DNA from: Gracilaria caudata
Lineage: Eukaryota > Rhodophyta > Florideophyceae > Gracilariales > Gracilariaceae
Length of the DNA stretch: 38,988 nucleotides
Direction: 5' to 3'
Assembly: GCA_030374735.1 (NCBI GenBank)
Contig: JASCIV010000144.1
Span: forward strand, 1 to 38,988
Shown: positions 1 to 9,799 of the stretch, one piece after another
How the letters are laid out: every line of letters begins with the position of its first letter
Numbering within the stretch: the stretch's first letter is position 1
Made by a program: the position numbers and the translations under genes
Notes under the pieces: model-generated
Database searches by the model: none
Told to the model about the DNA's origin: nothing
The model's input: the letters and a program-made list of their open reading frames with translations, nothing else

Positions 1-2379
1 GACGAGGAGCGCGGGTTGGGGTGGGGGAGGTGTGAGGCTGGACAGGGTAGCGCGCCGTGGCTGTCCTTAGATAGCCGGAGAGCGGCGGCTCGCGTTTTGG
101 AACGGCAGCGCGTGGCGCGCGCGCGCGCGCGGTGCGGCAAAAAAGCGCCACGCTGGAGAAGGCGCGCGTCTTTTTCGCGCTTTGAGCCAGAAAAAACACA
201 AAAATGCGCCCGAAATAGCGCGTGCGCTCTTTTTGTGGCGCGCAGATCACATTAAATTCAAATCGGCGCGCTGCTTTATGCACGCCGTCGCCCCCCCCCG
301 CCACCCCCCCTCTGCGCCGGCTTGGACGCGCGCGTTTCTGCGATGCGCGCGGCAGCGACGCGCATACGTCATGCTCAATTGCGCGCGTTTTTGCGCCCGT
401 GAGTTGGCGGCACGTCGCTTTTGAAGATGAACGTGGGTTGTGCTTTGCGAAATGCTCAGCGGGGCACTTTGCTGAGGCGCGCAGCTTGTGTTTACAGCTT
501 GGTAATGCATGGAAACGTGAATGGCGCGGGAACAATTCAACGACGATAGGAAACAAGACGCAGTAAGCGCGGCGAGGCAACGCTGCAGCGTTAGCGGCTG
601 TAAACAAGCTTTTCTTAGCACACAAGCTCGCATTTGAATCGCTGCGACTTGCTGCTTGCGCGGGAGCGGGCGCTGACTGCGATGGCACTGCTCTTTCGCG
701 TTGGACAAGCGAATTGGGGGCATTTTATGTGCTGATAGCAGTTTGGGTGGCTGTAGTGAGATGTGCGAAGGGCACAGCGACAAGTCGTGAGCCAAATAGT
801 GATGTTTGACTGCGCAGCGTCTTTTTTTGCGTGGCTGATGTTAGGTTGTAGCGGCTACACGCGGACAAACAGTGACACGAAGGGTAAAGAGTCAAGGACA
901 TGACATTTTTGGGGTACATAGCTATATTTGTGCGCTTTGAGCCCTTTTTAACAAAAAAAGTGGTGGAACGGTAGCGCGTTCTGGCTGCAAATGGTGGGAC
1001 AGAGCAGGTAAAGCAGCATCCTAACGATGACACGGCGGCGTAAAAAGAAACAATGGCTGCAGTGAAGCACATAAGCGGGCGTTTTTGGGCTGTGGTAGCA
1101 AACGAACGTTTGTATTTTGTGGGGAGAGTTGTGCGGCAGCTTACGAGAGTGTGGCGTTGCATGGTGCGCTTTGAAAGGCAAGAGACACAGCTGCTTGGTT
1201 GTTCTGCGCGCAAACATGTCTTTTTTTCTCATTGGTGATGACATGTGCTGCGTGTTGCGACGGGTGTGGCGTTGCGTGATTGGCGACAACAGCCGATTTT
1301 TGGAGCGGTAGCGCAGAGGGGCTTGTTTCGGAAGGCGGGACGCTGCTCGCCGACGGTGGAACGAAATTCGTTTCCGTATATTGGAACGAGCTGAGCAGTG
1401 AAGAGGAGAAAGTAATGCTGCATGAAGATGAACAAACAATGGCATGGCGATGAAGTTGACAAGTTGGATTCCAACGCGCGGAAGGACGGTGAGACAGCTC
1501 CAACGGCGGCTGCACGGCGGGTGCGGTGGGGGTGCAGCTGGCGCGCTTCATAGCTATGTACAGACGCTTCATACTACCTTCGTATGAAGCCAGTGGCGAC
1601 GCTGCGAAGCTTTAGCTCGCTTGCGGCGCCTCAAAAATGTAGCGGCTCAAAAAGCACGCGCATATGCTGCGGCGCGAGCCGCTTTTTTATATTTTTAATC
1701 ATATTTTTTGTTAAAAATGCCAGAATGCGCGCGTATACAGTGAAGTGTAAATACGGCACATGCGCGAGCGAGCTACGGACGCGGGCGCGGCCAGTCGAAA
1801 GGCGCGCGTGCCTGCGGCGGCGGCGGCGGCCAGCTAAGGCGCCGGCAGCGGCGCCAGTGGTGCACGAAAGAAACAACCGCAGGGGACTGACGAGGAGCAC
1901 AACCGACTCATACGCGATGCGCGGCGGTTTGGCGCTGCGAGCAAAACAAGCTCGCCGCAGAAACGAGAGCGCCAAAAGCAGAGGTGCGCACGCAGTTTCG
2001 GGGGGGGGCGGGTGGGTGGGGGTGGGCGGGGGGGTTGACGCGGACGCATGGTATCACGCAGCGCGGTAGAAGGGGCACCGCTTAAGATAGGCGCGCACAC
2101 ACAAACACGAGGTTGCGGCGCCAGCGCACAACATGTTCATGGAAAAAGAAAGGCGGTTCTGTGTAAATGAAGACGGACGGGCAGGGACAGGGCGGCGCTT
2201 TTGAAGCACGCGGCGTGCGTTTATTGGGGCATGTACCGTCAATTCAAAGCTCGCTGCAAGTGCGAGGCAGCAACAACGCCAACCCAAACGCGCTCGCGCT
2301 CGCGCTTTCCGCGCGAAAACCGAAAAAAAGGAAAAAAACGGCAACGAAAAGCACGGCGGCTGACAGCGGCTTACAGCAT
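1..2379. other. 5' flank without a recognisable gene
   Basis: No reading frame here resembles a known family. The longer open frames are either GC-driven (1-600, 1750-2380) or begin at TTG/GTG. The first 140 bases hold an alternating CG run, and C-runs lie near 289-309. An ATG-started frame at 1584-2069 (161 codons) is Arg/Gly-rich and has no domain, so it is probably spurious. The right part (2054-2379) is presumably the 3' flank of the minus-strand S4-domain gene. A gene with small exons or a non-coding RNA cannot be excluded. Confidence 0.5.
1999..2036 (+). other. G-rich tract with G-quadruplex potential
   Basis: The plus strand carries a run of nine G, then G-triplets and longer G-runs separated by single C or T bases, ending in seven G. 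This matches the four-tract G-quadruplex pattern with one-base loops. It lies about 345 bp beyond the stop codon of the minus-strand S4-domain gene, so the template strand of any read-through transcript would be G-rich. Confidence 0.6.
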
Positions 2380-3315
2380 TCACACGAAGCGCTGCATGCT
2401 GACGCGGAAGCGGCCGCTTTTGGTGCGGCTCACGTCGCACACGCGCACCTTGCCCACGCCGCGCGCGGAGATGGTGTCGCGCGGCTGCACGCCGCGGTGC
2501 GCGCTGCGACACACGCGCTGGTTGTGCGACACGAGCCCCTTGGCCAGCAGCCGGCCGAAGCGCGCGCGGCTCACGCCCAGCCCACTGCTGCCCACCGCGT
2601 CCAGTCGCAGCGACGCCTCCACGCTGTTCACCGTCTTGAGCGCGCGCGCCGTTTCCTCCAGCTGCGACAGCTGCAACACGCTCGCGCTCACCGTGGAGCC
2701 GCGCACGTCGCGCACGCTGCGCTGCACGATGCGCGCCGCGTCCGCGGTGGTGACCAGCTGCGCGCCGCGCGCGTCGCGCAGCACGCCAATGTCGCCGATG
2801 CGCGAGCGCTCCAGCCCGCTGCTGCGCAGCACCGCGCCCATGAAGTGGCGGTGCGTGGTACGTTCGTCGAACTCGCCCTCCAGTTTGACCACCACCAGCG
2901 CGTCGTTCGCCGCGTCGATCAGCGTTTGCTCCTCCGCCACGTCGTACGCACTGCCCACCACCAACACGCGCCGTTCCGCGTCTTCGTACCCGCCCCAACA
3001 CGCCGCGCGCACGTCGCGCACGGCCGACACCATGTGCAGCAGGCAGCAGCTCTCCAGCGGCGGCAGGAAGTGCGTCATCAGCGGCACGTGCTCTCTGCGC
3101 GCGCGCTCGCTCAGCGCGAGCACGTTTTGCGCCAGCGCCTTGTCGACCTGGTTTGCGAGCGCAAAGTTGAGCAGCTTCTGCGTTTGGCTCGGCGTCAGAG
3201 ACAGAGTGGCGCACGCGGCGCGCTGCCGTGTGCGGCACGTCGCGCGCAGCGCCGTGCGCGGGCGCGCGAATAGCGCGCTGGCCGCGCGCGGCGGCGCAAA
3301 GCCGCACTGCATCAT
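2380..3315 (-). CDS. Plastid photosystem II S4-domain protein (YlmH family RNA-binding protein)
   Basis: 311 residues from the first of two adjacent ATGs. Residues 1-40 are rich in Arg, Ala and Ser with Phe at position 6, the usual form of a transit peptide in algae with primary plastids. A YlmH-type domain follows, with the family block THRHFMGAVL...GLERSRIGDI at 154-176. A C-terminal S4 RNA-binding domain (about 235-311) has SLRLDAVGSSGLGVSR at 235-250 and ends KSGRFRVSMQRFV. This order matches the cyanobacterial/plant photosystem II S4 domain protein; the bacterial relative YlmH binds ribosomal RNA. It probably acts in the plastid stroma on rRNA or translation, and the PSII name comes from phylogenetic co-occurrence rather than a known mechanism. 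It is intron-free and GC-rich. The NB-ARC gene lies on the same strand upstream, leaving only 177 bp for that gene's 3' end and this promoter. Confidence 0.85.
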   Translation of the reverse strand: MMQCGFAPPRAASALFARPRTALRATCRTRQRAACATLSLTPSQTQKLLNFALANQVDKALAQNVLALSERARREHVPLMTHFLPPLESCCLLHMVSAVRDVRAACWGGYEDAERRVLVVGSAYDVAEEQTLIDAANDALVVVKLEGEFDERTTHRHFMGAVLRSSGLERSRIGDIGVLRDARGAQLVTTADAARIVQRSVRDVRGSTVSASVLQLSQLEETARALKTVNSVEASLRLDAVGSSGLGVSRARFGRLLAKGLVSHNQRVCRSAHRGVQPRDTISARGVGKVRVCDVSRTKSGRFRVSMQRFV

Positions 3316-3492
3316 GGATGGTCGCGCCCAATGCGTCCGCGCTGCGGCAGCGAGGAGTTTTCACTGCCAGCGGCTCGTCGCGCAGCGCGAACAAGACAGC
3401 GCGACGCGCCCACCACCGCAACAACAACGGCAGATCGACTTGCGCAAAAAAAGGCGCGCGATTTGCGCGTGCCGCCGTGACAATGATCTGCG

Positions 3493-6400
3493 TCATTCCT
3501 GCAAGTAGCACGTCACCAGTCGCCCGTCCTCCGCGACCATTGCCAGCGCGCCGCTGTGCTCGCTGTACTGCCACTGCACAAAGTTGTCTTCGAACGTCGC
3601 CACACACCGACGCTGCGCGTCAAACATCGTCTTGTTCCCAACCACGCACGCGCGTCTCTTCCGTGCCTCGTCGCGCGCTTCGCCTCCTAATTGCCACTGC
3701 CACCGGCTGAACTGCGCCACGTCGTCGCCGCCGCCGCCGCCGCCGCCCATGTCCTCCTCGCGCATCTCCCACTCGATCAGCACTTCGTGCTTCTCATCGA
3801 AGCATAGAGAGCGAATGCGCCGCCCTTCGCCAAGGAACTGCCGGCACCATGTTGTGGCGCGCACCGTCAACGCGTCGTCGTCCAGTTGCCACACCACAAC
3901 AACGTCTTCATCACGCAACCCACATACGAAGCGCCCGTCGTGAGACACCGCCACACACCTCACTTCCACCCCCGTATGCGCCGTCCGCGCCGCTGACTGC
4001 TCATCTATGCGCCACACAAGCAGCTGTCGAAAAGACGTTGCCGCAAACACAGAGCCGTCTTGGCTCAGCGCCCCACTCGTCAAATACTTATCGCTGTCCA
4101 GAACGCAAACCTTATCCTTCGTGCGTATGTTCCACACGACCACCTCATCTACGTAAACAGCTGCCAGCAACTCGCCCTCAGCTGCACACGCCAGGTCCTT
4201 CGCCGACCCTGCCCATCGATCAAACTCGTACCAAGCCTCCCTTTCTGCTGTTCGACGGCCTTCACGCTGCCGCCAGATGTAAACGCCGCCTCTATCACGC
4301 AAAGCCGCCAGAATGGTGCCGTTCTGACACCACCTTGCACATGCCCATGGTCCCTTTTCCGTGTCCACGCTCACTGCTCCTGCGTCCACTGACAGCGGCC
4401 GAGCCACACGCACCGTTCTGGACTCGTCACCGACCACCAGCTTCTTCCCATCCTCAGACCAATTCACGCAGCTGATCCGCTTCATGCATTTCACAGTGTC
4501 CACCTTCCGCGCTATCCCCGGCGGCGTGGGCATTTCCCACACATTCACCACTCGCGCTGCGCTCTCGTTCGCGCTTGACGACGTTGCAATCGCCAAATGA
4601 ACGCCATCTGACGACCATTTCATACAACCACACAACGCCTGCATTTGGAACACTTGTATTGGAACCTTTCCGCGCGCAAAGGACACATCCCATACGCTCA
4701 TCCCTTTCTTTGCGATTGATGTCGCCAACAGCCGTTCATCTGGCGACCATGCCACTTGATCAATTTCGTTTCCGCGACCGACGTCAAACTTATGTTTGAC
4801 CAATTCGCTGCCCACGTCCCACAGCATCACATGTCCGTCTTTGCACCCAGCCGCGAGCGACTTCCCATCTACCGACCAACAAACCGCGCTCACTGCGCTT
4901 TGGTTTGCCAACAAGCAAACCTCTACCGCATCCTCATCGTCAGTCAGCCAGATGCTTATGTCAGTTCCGTTCCACACCAAAGCGCACAATGAGCCGTCAG
5001 CAGAGAAACGTCCAAAGTCTGGAGCATCGTCCTCAGCTACGTCGAAACGCAATTTCTTACTTTTCTCTACATTCCACACTTCGAGTCGTCCGTCTTCCAG
5101 CACAAAGCATACCTTGCTCCCGTCATTACTTGCAAAGCTGTGAATTGCTCTCTGCCCATGTTTTACGCCCCAAACAAGCTCCTGATTTTGTTGGCAACGC
5201 CTTTCAAACCTCCACACTTCGTACGATTCCGACTCGGAGCTGTCAATTCGTCCCAAAACGTGAACTACGCCATCTTGTCGAATCGACGCGTGTACAATGG
5301 AAAATGCGTCGTCGTCCACAGTCCATATCCGTTGAATCAACCCTCCTGCCTGTGAAACACATCGTCCCGCTGCCTTTAACCACGGTCTCTCAGCGTACAG
5401 CTCAATGAGTTTCAAATACCTTCTGACAGATACGTTTTTCGCTTGCAACAGACGTCCGTAGAGCTGAAACCATATTTCCCGCTCGTTGCGTATTACGTAC
5501 GGGGCTGCCAGAGTTGCGGCTTCGTTAATCAGCTCTACCCCATGTATCACTCCTTTCAGCCATTCGTTAGGCCTGTCTAAACTAGCGTTCGACCTACGCA
5601 TACCTATTAGAAACAATAGGTGGTCATTAATGATTTCGGCCTCCCCGTTCACGCGAAACTGTTTCACTGTCCATCTTGGGTCCAGAAACAACCGCAAGGC
5701 TTCCTTCCACATATGAGCAAATATCAGGTGCCGGCGCAAGTTCAGATACAGATAATTGTCCTTCCGTTCATCAACTTCCCACCACGAGCGACACATGACG
5801 TCTGTTCCCTTTTCCATGTATCCGATCAGAAGCTGCTTGTGGAAAGTGCTCGTTTTTCCTTTCGCTTTAGTGAAAAAATGAGAGTGAACTAGATCATGCA
5901 AGCGAATCCCTACCACTTGTCCATACTTCTCACGAGCAACCTCTTCCTTCACCAGTCCCACGTTCTGTAGAATCTTCAGCAGATCCCTTGCAGAAATTTC
6001 ACTTTCCAAACCCCACAATCGTCGCAACATACTCACCGGCCCAAACTGCTGCTTTTGAAGAACGCATAATGATAGTACAATGTCTTCAAATGATTTTCCC
6101 GTTCTTCGTTGCCATTCCGATCCATGACGTCTCTCACAAAACTCTACAGCCGTATCCAGTAGATCTGAAAGCGCCCCGTACCCAAGAATGTCATAGTTTT
6201 GTACTTCTCCAGCGTGACATTCGATTCTGGACAGGACCTCTCCGAATGGGTCATCAAAGTCACGCCCGTGTTCGCGTACAAGCTGTCCAGCCACTGCTAG
6301 TGCCACCGGTAAACCACCACAAATCTTTAAAACCTCTCTGAAGCTAGCTGTATTTCTAATCACCCTCACGTCGTCGTTTTTCATCACGGCCTTTTCCAGT

Positions 6401-7536
6401 AGCATACTCTTCGAGATGCTCGAAAAAGGACCCCGAAGCCCAAACTCCACCGAATTCGGTGAACTCGACTTCATGGCGGAGTTTCTAGACGTAAATACCA
6501 TGCGACTACCTCCCGGGCCTAGTAACTGCCTCAGCGAAAAGAATAACTTTCGGGTTATCTCCTCATTCTCCCATACATCGTCCACGATGAAGAGTACCGT
6601 TTTATCGGCAAACCAAGCTTCAGCTTTCCGAATGACGTCCTGCATGCTTCTTTCGGACATCATCTGCTTGGCGAGTATCACACCTCCCGACCTCTCAACG
6701 CAATTGCATAATTCCTTCTTCAATGTCAGCTCGCCAGCATCCATGCCTAAGGAGATCTCGTAGATCCCGTCGCGGAACGTCTCTCTCACCTCCTTCAACG
6801 ACGCAAGTGCGCGAACCGCACAGCTCTTACCCATTCCACCGCCACCAACAGCACCTGCTACGCCTCCATCTATTACACCAACGCAAGAGCCGTGCGCTCC
6901 AAACAGGGCCTGTTTCAGTTTGCCCTCGCACGTCACAGCTACACCATGTTCGTCCTTGGATTCAAAGTCAAGTACAAGGTTCTCGGGGTTTGGGCGTATC
7001 ACGATAGTGGACACGAAAACGTCACGTTCAACGTGTGTTATTGCGTCAACGCCTTGTTCGATACGAATCAATCTTATCTCATTCAGCACACGCCATGCGC
7101 AATCCAAATGGTGCTGCACCGAAGCAAGAGTTTCTTCGTTTCGAGTTGTTCTTTGCAGCGCTTTACCCTTTGCGGTAAGCTTTGAAAATGCATTCGTGAT
7201 TCGCTTTCGTCTCCGCGAGGGGTTGGGGGTTTGTGAAATCTGTTCAACCGAGGAAACATCAAGGAACTCGCCTAACGTATCGAGTTCGGAGTGTGCTGCA
7301 TTAACGTGTGTTTGTATCAAGTGCATATCGTTGCTCACTTCCTCGTCCGGTTTCTCTGATAGCGAAGCACGTAGCAGCTTGAGCTTGGAACCGATTCGAT
7401 CATGGGTGGCTACTAGCGTGGCGTACTGATCGGGGTGCTGGCGGATCCTATCAAGTCGCACGCGGAACTCGACCAGGCGCTTCTCGATCACGTCGGCGAG
7501 GCCGACCACGGTCGACACGGCTCCAAGCACCTCCAT
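3493..7536 (-). CDS. NB-ARC/WD40 STAND ATPase (NLR/APAF-1-like) with N-terminal helical domain
   Basis: 1347 residues. The first ATG of the frame is at 7536 in a good context (AGCAGCCATGG); the frame stays open to a TTG at 7626. Residues 1-130 are helical, beginning MEVLGAVSTVVGLADVIE, a hydrophobic helix like those that open HeLo/SesA/RPW8-type domains of fungal and plant STAND proteins. The NB-ARC core has a Walker A GGGGMGKS (K237), Walker B LFIVDDVWE (D319, D320), an RNBS-B-like GSRMVFTSRN, CGGLPVALA near 407 and an MHD-like LHD at 546-548. From about 740 to the end come WD40 repeats (for example DGRLEVWNV, DGHVMLWDV), with a polyglycine insertion near 1262. Such proteins are ADP/ATP switches that oligomerise once the sensor repeats bind a ligand. 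The likely role is innate immunity or regulated cell death, by inference. No TIR, CARD or LRR is seen. The interior is less GC-rich than the downstream S4-domain gene. Confidence 0.88.
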   Translation of the reverse strand: MEVLGAVSTVVGLADVIEKRLVEFRVRLDRIRQHPDQYATLVATHDRIGSKLKLLRASLSEKPDEEVSNDMHLIQTHVNAAHSELDTLGEFLDVSSVEQISQTPNPSRRRKRITNAFSKLTAKGKALQRTTRNEETLASVQHHLDCAWRVLNEIRLIRIEQGVDAITHVERDVFVSTIVIRPNPENLVLDFESKDEHGVAVTCEGKLKQALFGAHGSCVGVIDGGVAGAVGGGGMGKSCAVRALASLKEVRETFRDGIYEISLGMDAGELTLKKELCNCVERSGGVILAKQMMSERSMQDVIRKAEAWFADKTVLFIVDDVWENEEITRKLFFSLRQLLGPGGSRMVFTSRNSAMKSSSPNSVEFGLRGPFSSISKSMLLEKAVMKNDDVRVIRNTASFREVLKICGGLPVALAVAGQLVREHGRDFDDPFGEVLSRIECHAGEVQNYDILGYGALSDLLDTAVEFCERRHGSEWQRRTGKSFEDIVLSLCVLQKQQFGPVSMLRRLWGLESEISARDLLKILQNVGLVKEEVAREKYGQVVGIRLHDLVHSHFFTKAKGKTSTFHKQLLIGYMEKGTDVMCRSWWEVDERKDNYLYLNLRRHLIFAHMWKEALRLFLDPRWTVKQFRVNGEAEIINDHLLFLIGMRRSNASLDRPNEWLKGVIHGVELINEAATLAAPYVIRNEREIWFQLYGRLLQAKNVSVRRYLKLIELYAERPWLKAAGRCVSQAGGLIQRIWTVDDDAFSIVHASIRQDGVVHVLGRIDSSESESYEVWRFERRCQQNQELVWGVKHGQRAIHSFASNDGSKVCFVLEDGRLEVWNVEKSKKLRFDVAEDDAPDFGRFSADGSLCALVWNGTDISIWLTDDEDAVEVCLLANQSAVSAVCWSVDGKSLAAGCKDGHVMLWDVGSELVKHKFDVGRGNEIDQVAWSPDERLLATSIAKKGMSVWDVSFARGKVPIQVFQMQALCGCMKWSSDGVHLAIATSSSANESAARVVNVWEMPTPPGIARKVDTVKCMKRISCVNWSEDGKKLVVGDESRTVRVARPLSVDAGAVSVDTEKGPWACARWCQNGTILAALRDRGGVYIWRQREGRRTAEREAWYEFDRWAGSAKDLACAAEGELLAAVYVDEVVVWNIRTKDKVCVLDSDKYLTSGALSQDGSVFAATSFRQLLVWRIDEQSAARTAHTGVEVRCVAVSHDGRFVCGLRDEDVVVVWQLDDDALTVRATTWCRQFLGEGRRIRSLCFDEKHEVLIEWEMREEDMGGGGGGGDDVAQFSRWQWQLGGEARDEARKRRACVVGNKTMFDAQRRCVATFEDNFVQWQYSEHSGALAMVAEDGRLVTCYLQE

Positions 7537-8008
7537 GGCTGCTGAGAGGTTGACTAGAGCGGTGGCCGCAGTTCGGTTCCACAAGAGAAGTGCAAACTGG
7601 ATACTCTTGACCCATTGAGCCGGCAAGAACGACAGTGATCATACAGCAAGGCAGGAATGTACTTGTTGCCGTACTATTGCATCATGAGTGCGCGTGGCAA
7701 CATCGTTAAATCTCCGCTTCTACCGGGCGGGAACGTTTTCAGCGACCTTCTGCGCACAAGCAAAGCTCGTGCACCTTCTCTGAGTTGACATTGCGCGGGG
7801 AGCTGCGAGCTTGAACAGGTCGTACTGTACTGTATCAATAACTGCTTGTAGAACAGATATTACGAAGTATGAGCGAAGCAGATACCGGAGGTGCTACCTT
7901 CGTATAAACGCCGCTGGGTCACAAAGAAAGCCGCTGTGATGGTAGCGTTCTAACCTCACATCTTGTACACGAGGATATTATTGGTCCACCCCAAATTGTG
8001 TCGAGCTG
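7537..8008. promoter_or_regulatory. Divergent intergenic region between STAND and CRTISO-like genes
   Basis: About 470 bp that must hold both promoters. No TATA box or known site stands out. The sequence CTACCTTCGTAT at 7894-7905 recurs at 1574-1585 and, inverted, at 25713-25724. Nothing else was recognised. Confidence 0.4.
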
Positions 8009-9799
8009 ATGCAAAGTTTAGCTGGCCATATTCATGTCCACAAGCTCAGACCGCGCATTGATCTCCACCCTCGTGTTGGCTTCTTCCTCATGCCACGCTT
8101 GTTCGCTTCGTCATTCATCGCTCCAGCACCGTTGGGGGCTGCCACGAAACCTCTTCACCTCTCCATACGCCAGCACGCTACCGGCAATGTCGCACGCCAT
8201 CGTCTCCCGCGCATGCGCGATACCACCGTGCACCACGGCAGCACGCACGACGTCATCATTATCGGCACCGGATTCGGCGCGCTTTCAGCTGCTTCCATTC
8301 TCACAGCATACGGCTACAAGCCGCTTTTACTCGAGTCACACTACGAGCCTGGCGGCGTTGCGCACGGCTTTTCGGTGAAAAATGAGGCAGGTAACTTTCA
8401 TTTCGATACTGGTCCTTCGTTCTTCTGTGATTTGGACTCTAGATTATCGTCGAATCCTTTGACACAGGCTCTTGATGCTGTGGGCGAACGAGTCAAATGT
8501 GTTTCGTATCCTAGTTTTTGCATTGACGACCTCCGTGTTGGGACCGTCACGGTTTCAAGCGACGAGGAGCAGATTTTGAAACAGGTTCATCGACTTGTTG
8601 GCGGTGATGCTGCCTCTCAGTTGCGCTCTTTTTATCAGGTGATGCGACGAATGCATGCGGCTATGAAAGTTCCTGCGCTGGCATTGCGCGGAGATTGGAG
8701 AGTTATGCCCGTCGTGTCCAGACGTTGGGCTGCGGATATGCTTGCTCTTCTCCCGTACGTGAATGATGTCACAAAACCGGTTGGTGATATTTTGCGTCGG
8801 GTTGGGGTAACTCATCCGTTTGTGAAGCGCATACTAGATACGGAGGCTTTCCTGTTGTCAGGGCTTAAAACTGATTCTACCATCACTGCAGAGATTGCGT
8901 TTATGCTTGGCGAAAGAGCTAAACAAGACGCTATGCAATATCCCATTGGTGGTGCTCGCTCCATTGTGCGTGCGTTTGTGAAAGGCATTGAACGAAAAGG
9001 TGGCACTGTGCGCGTCAAAAGTCATGTACAACGCATTCTTGTGGAGGATGGCGTTGCCGTTGGTGTCGATCTTCGCTCCGGTGAGCGCATCTTTGCAAAC
9101 CAGATATTCTCGAACGCGTCGTTATGGGACACTGTGAGACATCTGTTACCGAAGGATGCTCTACCAGCTGCATATAGAAGAAGCGCATTGCAGACGCCTA
9201 CAGTGGAGTCTTTTATGCATGCGCATATGGCTATTCCTTCTGAGGGACTTGAGGGCATTATCGGACATCATGCAGTTATCATAGATTCCGAAAAGGACAT
9301 TGCCGTGCCGGGAAACACTGTTATGATAAGCATACCTACCATGTGGAGCCCCGACCTCGCTCCAGAAGGCTGGCATATCATCCATTGTTACACGCTCGAG
9401 AAGTACGACAAGTGGCCCGATTTGCGAACCAATCGCGGGCAGTACGAAGCGGCCAAGAAAGAAGCGGCTAAGCCGTTGTTCAAAGCAGTGCGACACGTGA
9501 TTCCAGATTTGGATGAACGCCTTAAACATGAGCATGCATTTGTCAAGCTCGGAAGCCCGTTGACACATGAGCGGTTTAATAGGCGCTATAGAGGTACGTA
9601 CGGTGCTGCGATTGTGGCGGGAAAGGCTGAGTTCGAGTGGCCGAATGATATTCCCATCAAGAATTTGAAGAGGTGTGGTGATTCAGTGTTTCCTGGTATT
9701 GGTGTGCCTAGCAGTGCGGCAGCGGGCATCATTGCCGCGAATGAGCTTGTCGGAATTCGAGAACATAATGAGCTGGTTGACAAGATCTTTCCGCGCTGA
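8009..9799 (+). CDS. FAD-dependent carotenoid isomerase-like oxidoreductase (CRTISO/phytoene desaturase family)
   Basis: 596 residues. The Rossmann fold opens with DVIIIGTGFGALSAASIL at 81-98, and the acidic end of strand two and a GG pair follow in LLLESHYEPGG. Other family blocks are FDTGPSFF, YPIGGARSIVRAF (substrate-domain loop), SNASLWDT, LAPEGWHIIH, and the C-terminal FAD-contact block GDSVFPGIGV followed by SSAAAG. Length and motif order match plant CRTISO (prolycopene isomerase) and its undefined plant paralogues, so the substrate is probably a carotenoid or related polyene in the plastid. True CRTISO and the paralogues cannot be told apart by eye. A second in-frame ATG at 8090 would give MPRLFASSF..., a leader with Phe at position 5 that looks more like a red algal transit peptide; neither ATG has a strong context. 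Intron-free. Confidence 0.85.
   Translation: MQSLAGHIHVHKLRPRIDLHPRVGFFLMPRLFASSFIAPAPLGAATKPLHLSIRQHATGNVARHRLPRMRDTTVHHGSTHDVIIIGTGFGALSAASILTAYGYKPLLLESHYEPGGVAHGFSVKNEAGNFHFDTGPSFFCDLDSRLSSNPLTQALDAVGERVKCVSYPSFCIDDLRVGTVTVSSDEEQILKQVHRLVGGDAASQLRSFYQVMRRMHAAMKVPALALRGDWRVMPVVSRRWAADMLALLPYVNDVTKPVGDILRRVGVTHPFVKRILDTEAFLLSGLKTDSTITAEIAFMLGERAKQDAMQYPIGGARSIVRAFVKGIERKGGTVRVKSHVQRILVEDGVAVGVDLRSGERIFANQIFSNASLWDTVRHLLPKDALPAAYRRSALQTPTVESFMHAHMAIPSEGLEGIIGHHAVIIDSEKDIAVPGNTVMISIPTMWSPDLAPEGWHIIHCYTLEKYDKWPDLRTNRGQYEAAKKEAAKPLFKAVRHVIPDLDERLKHEHAFVKLGSPLTHERFNRRYRGTYGAAIVAGKAEFEWPNDIPIKNLKRCGDSVFPGIGVPSSAAAGIIAANELVGIREHNELVDKIFPR

Noticed and set aside
1835..2035. Plus-strand frame with GTDEEHNRLIRDARRF
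   Set aside because: It looks protein-like for 30 residues but has no ATG, is bounded by a stop and a G-run, and matches no family I know.
2167..3273. Long plus-strand frames opposite the S4-domain gene
   Set aside because: They are His/Arg/Ala-rich antisense shadows of a GC-rich gene whose minus frame has clear family motifs.
7537..7626. Thirty-residue N-terminal extension of the STAND protein
   Set aside because: The upstream start is TTG; the first ATG (7536) has a good context and begins the conserved helix.
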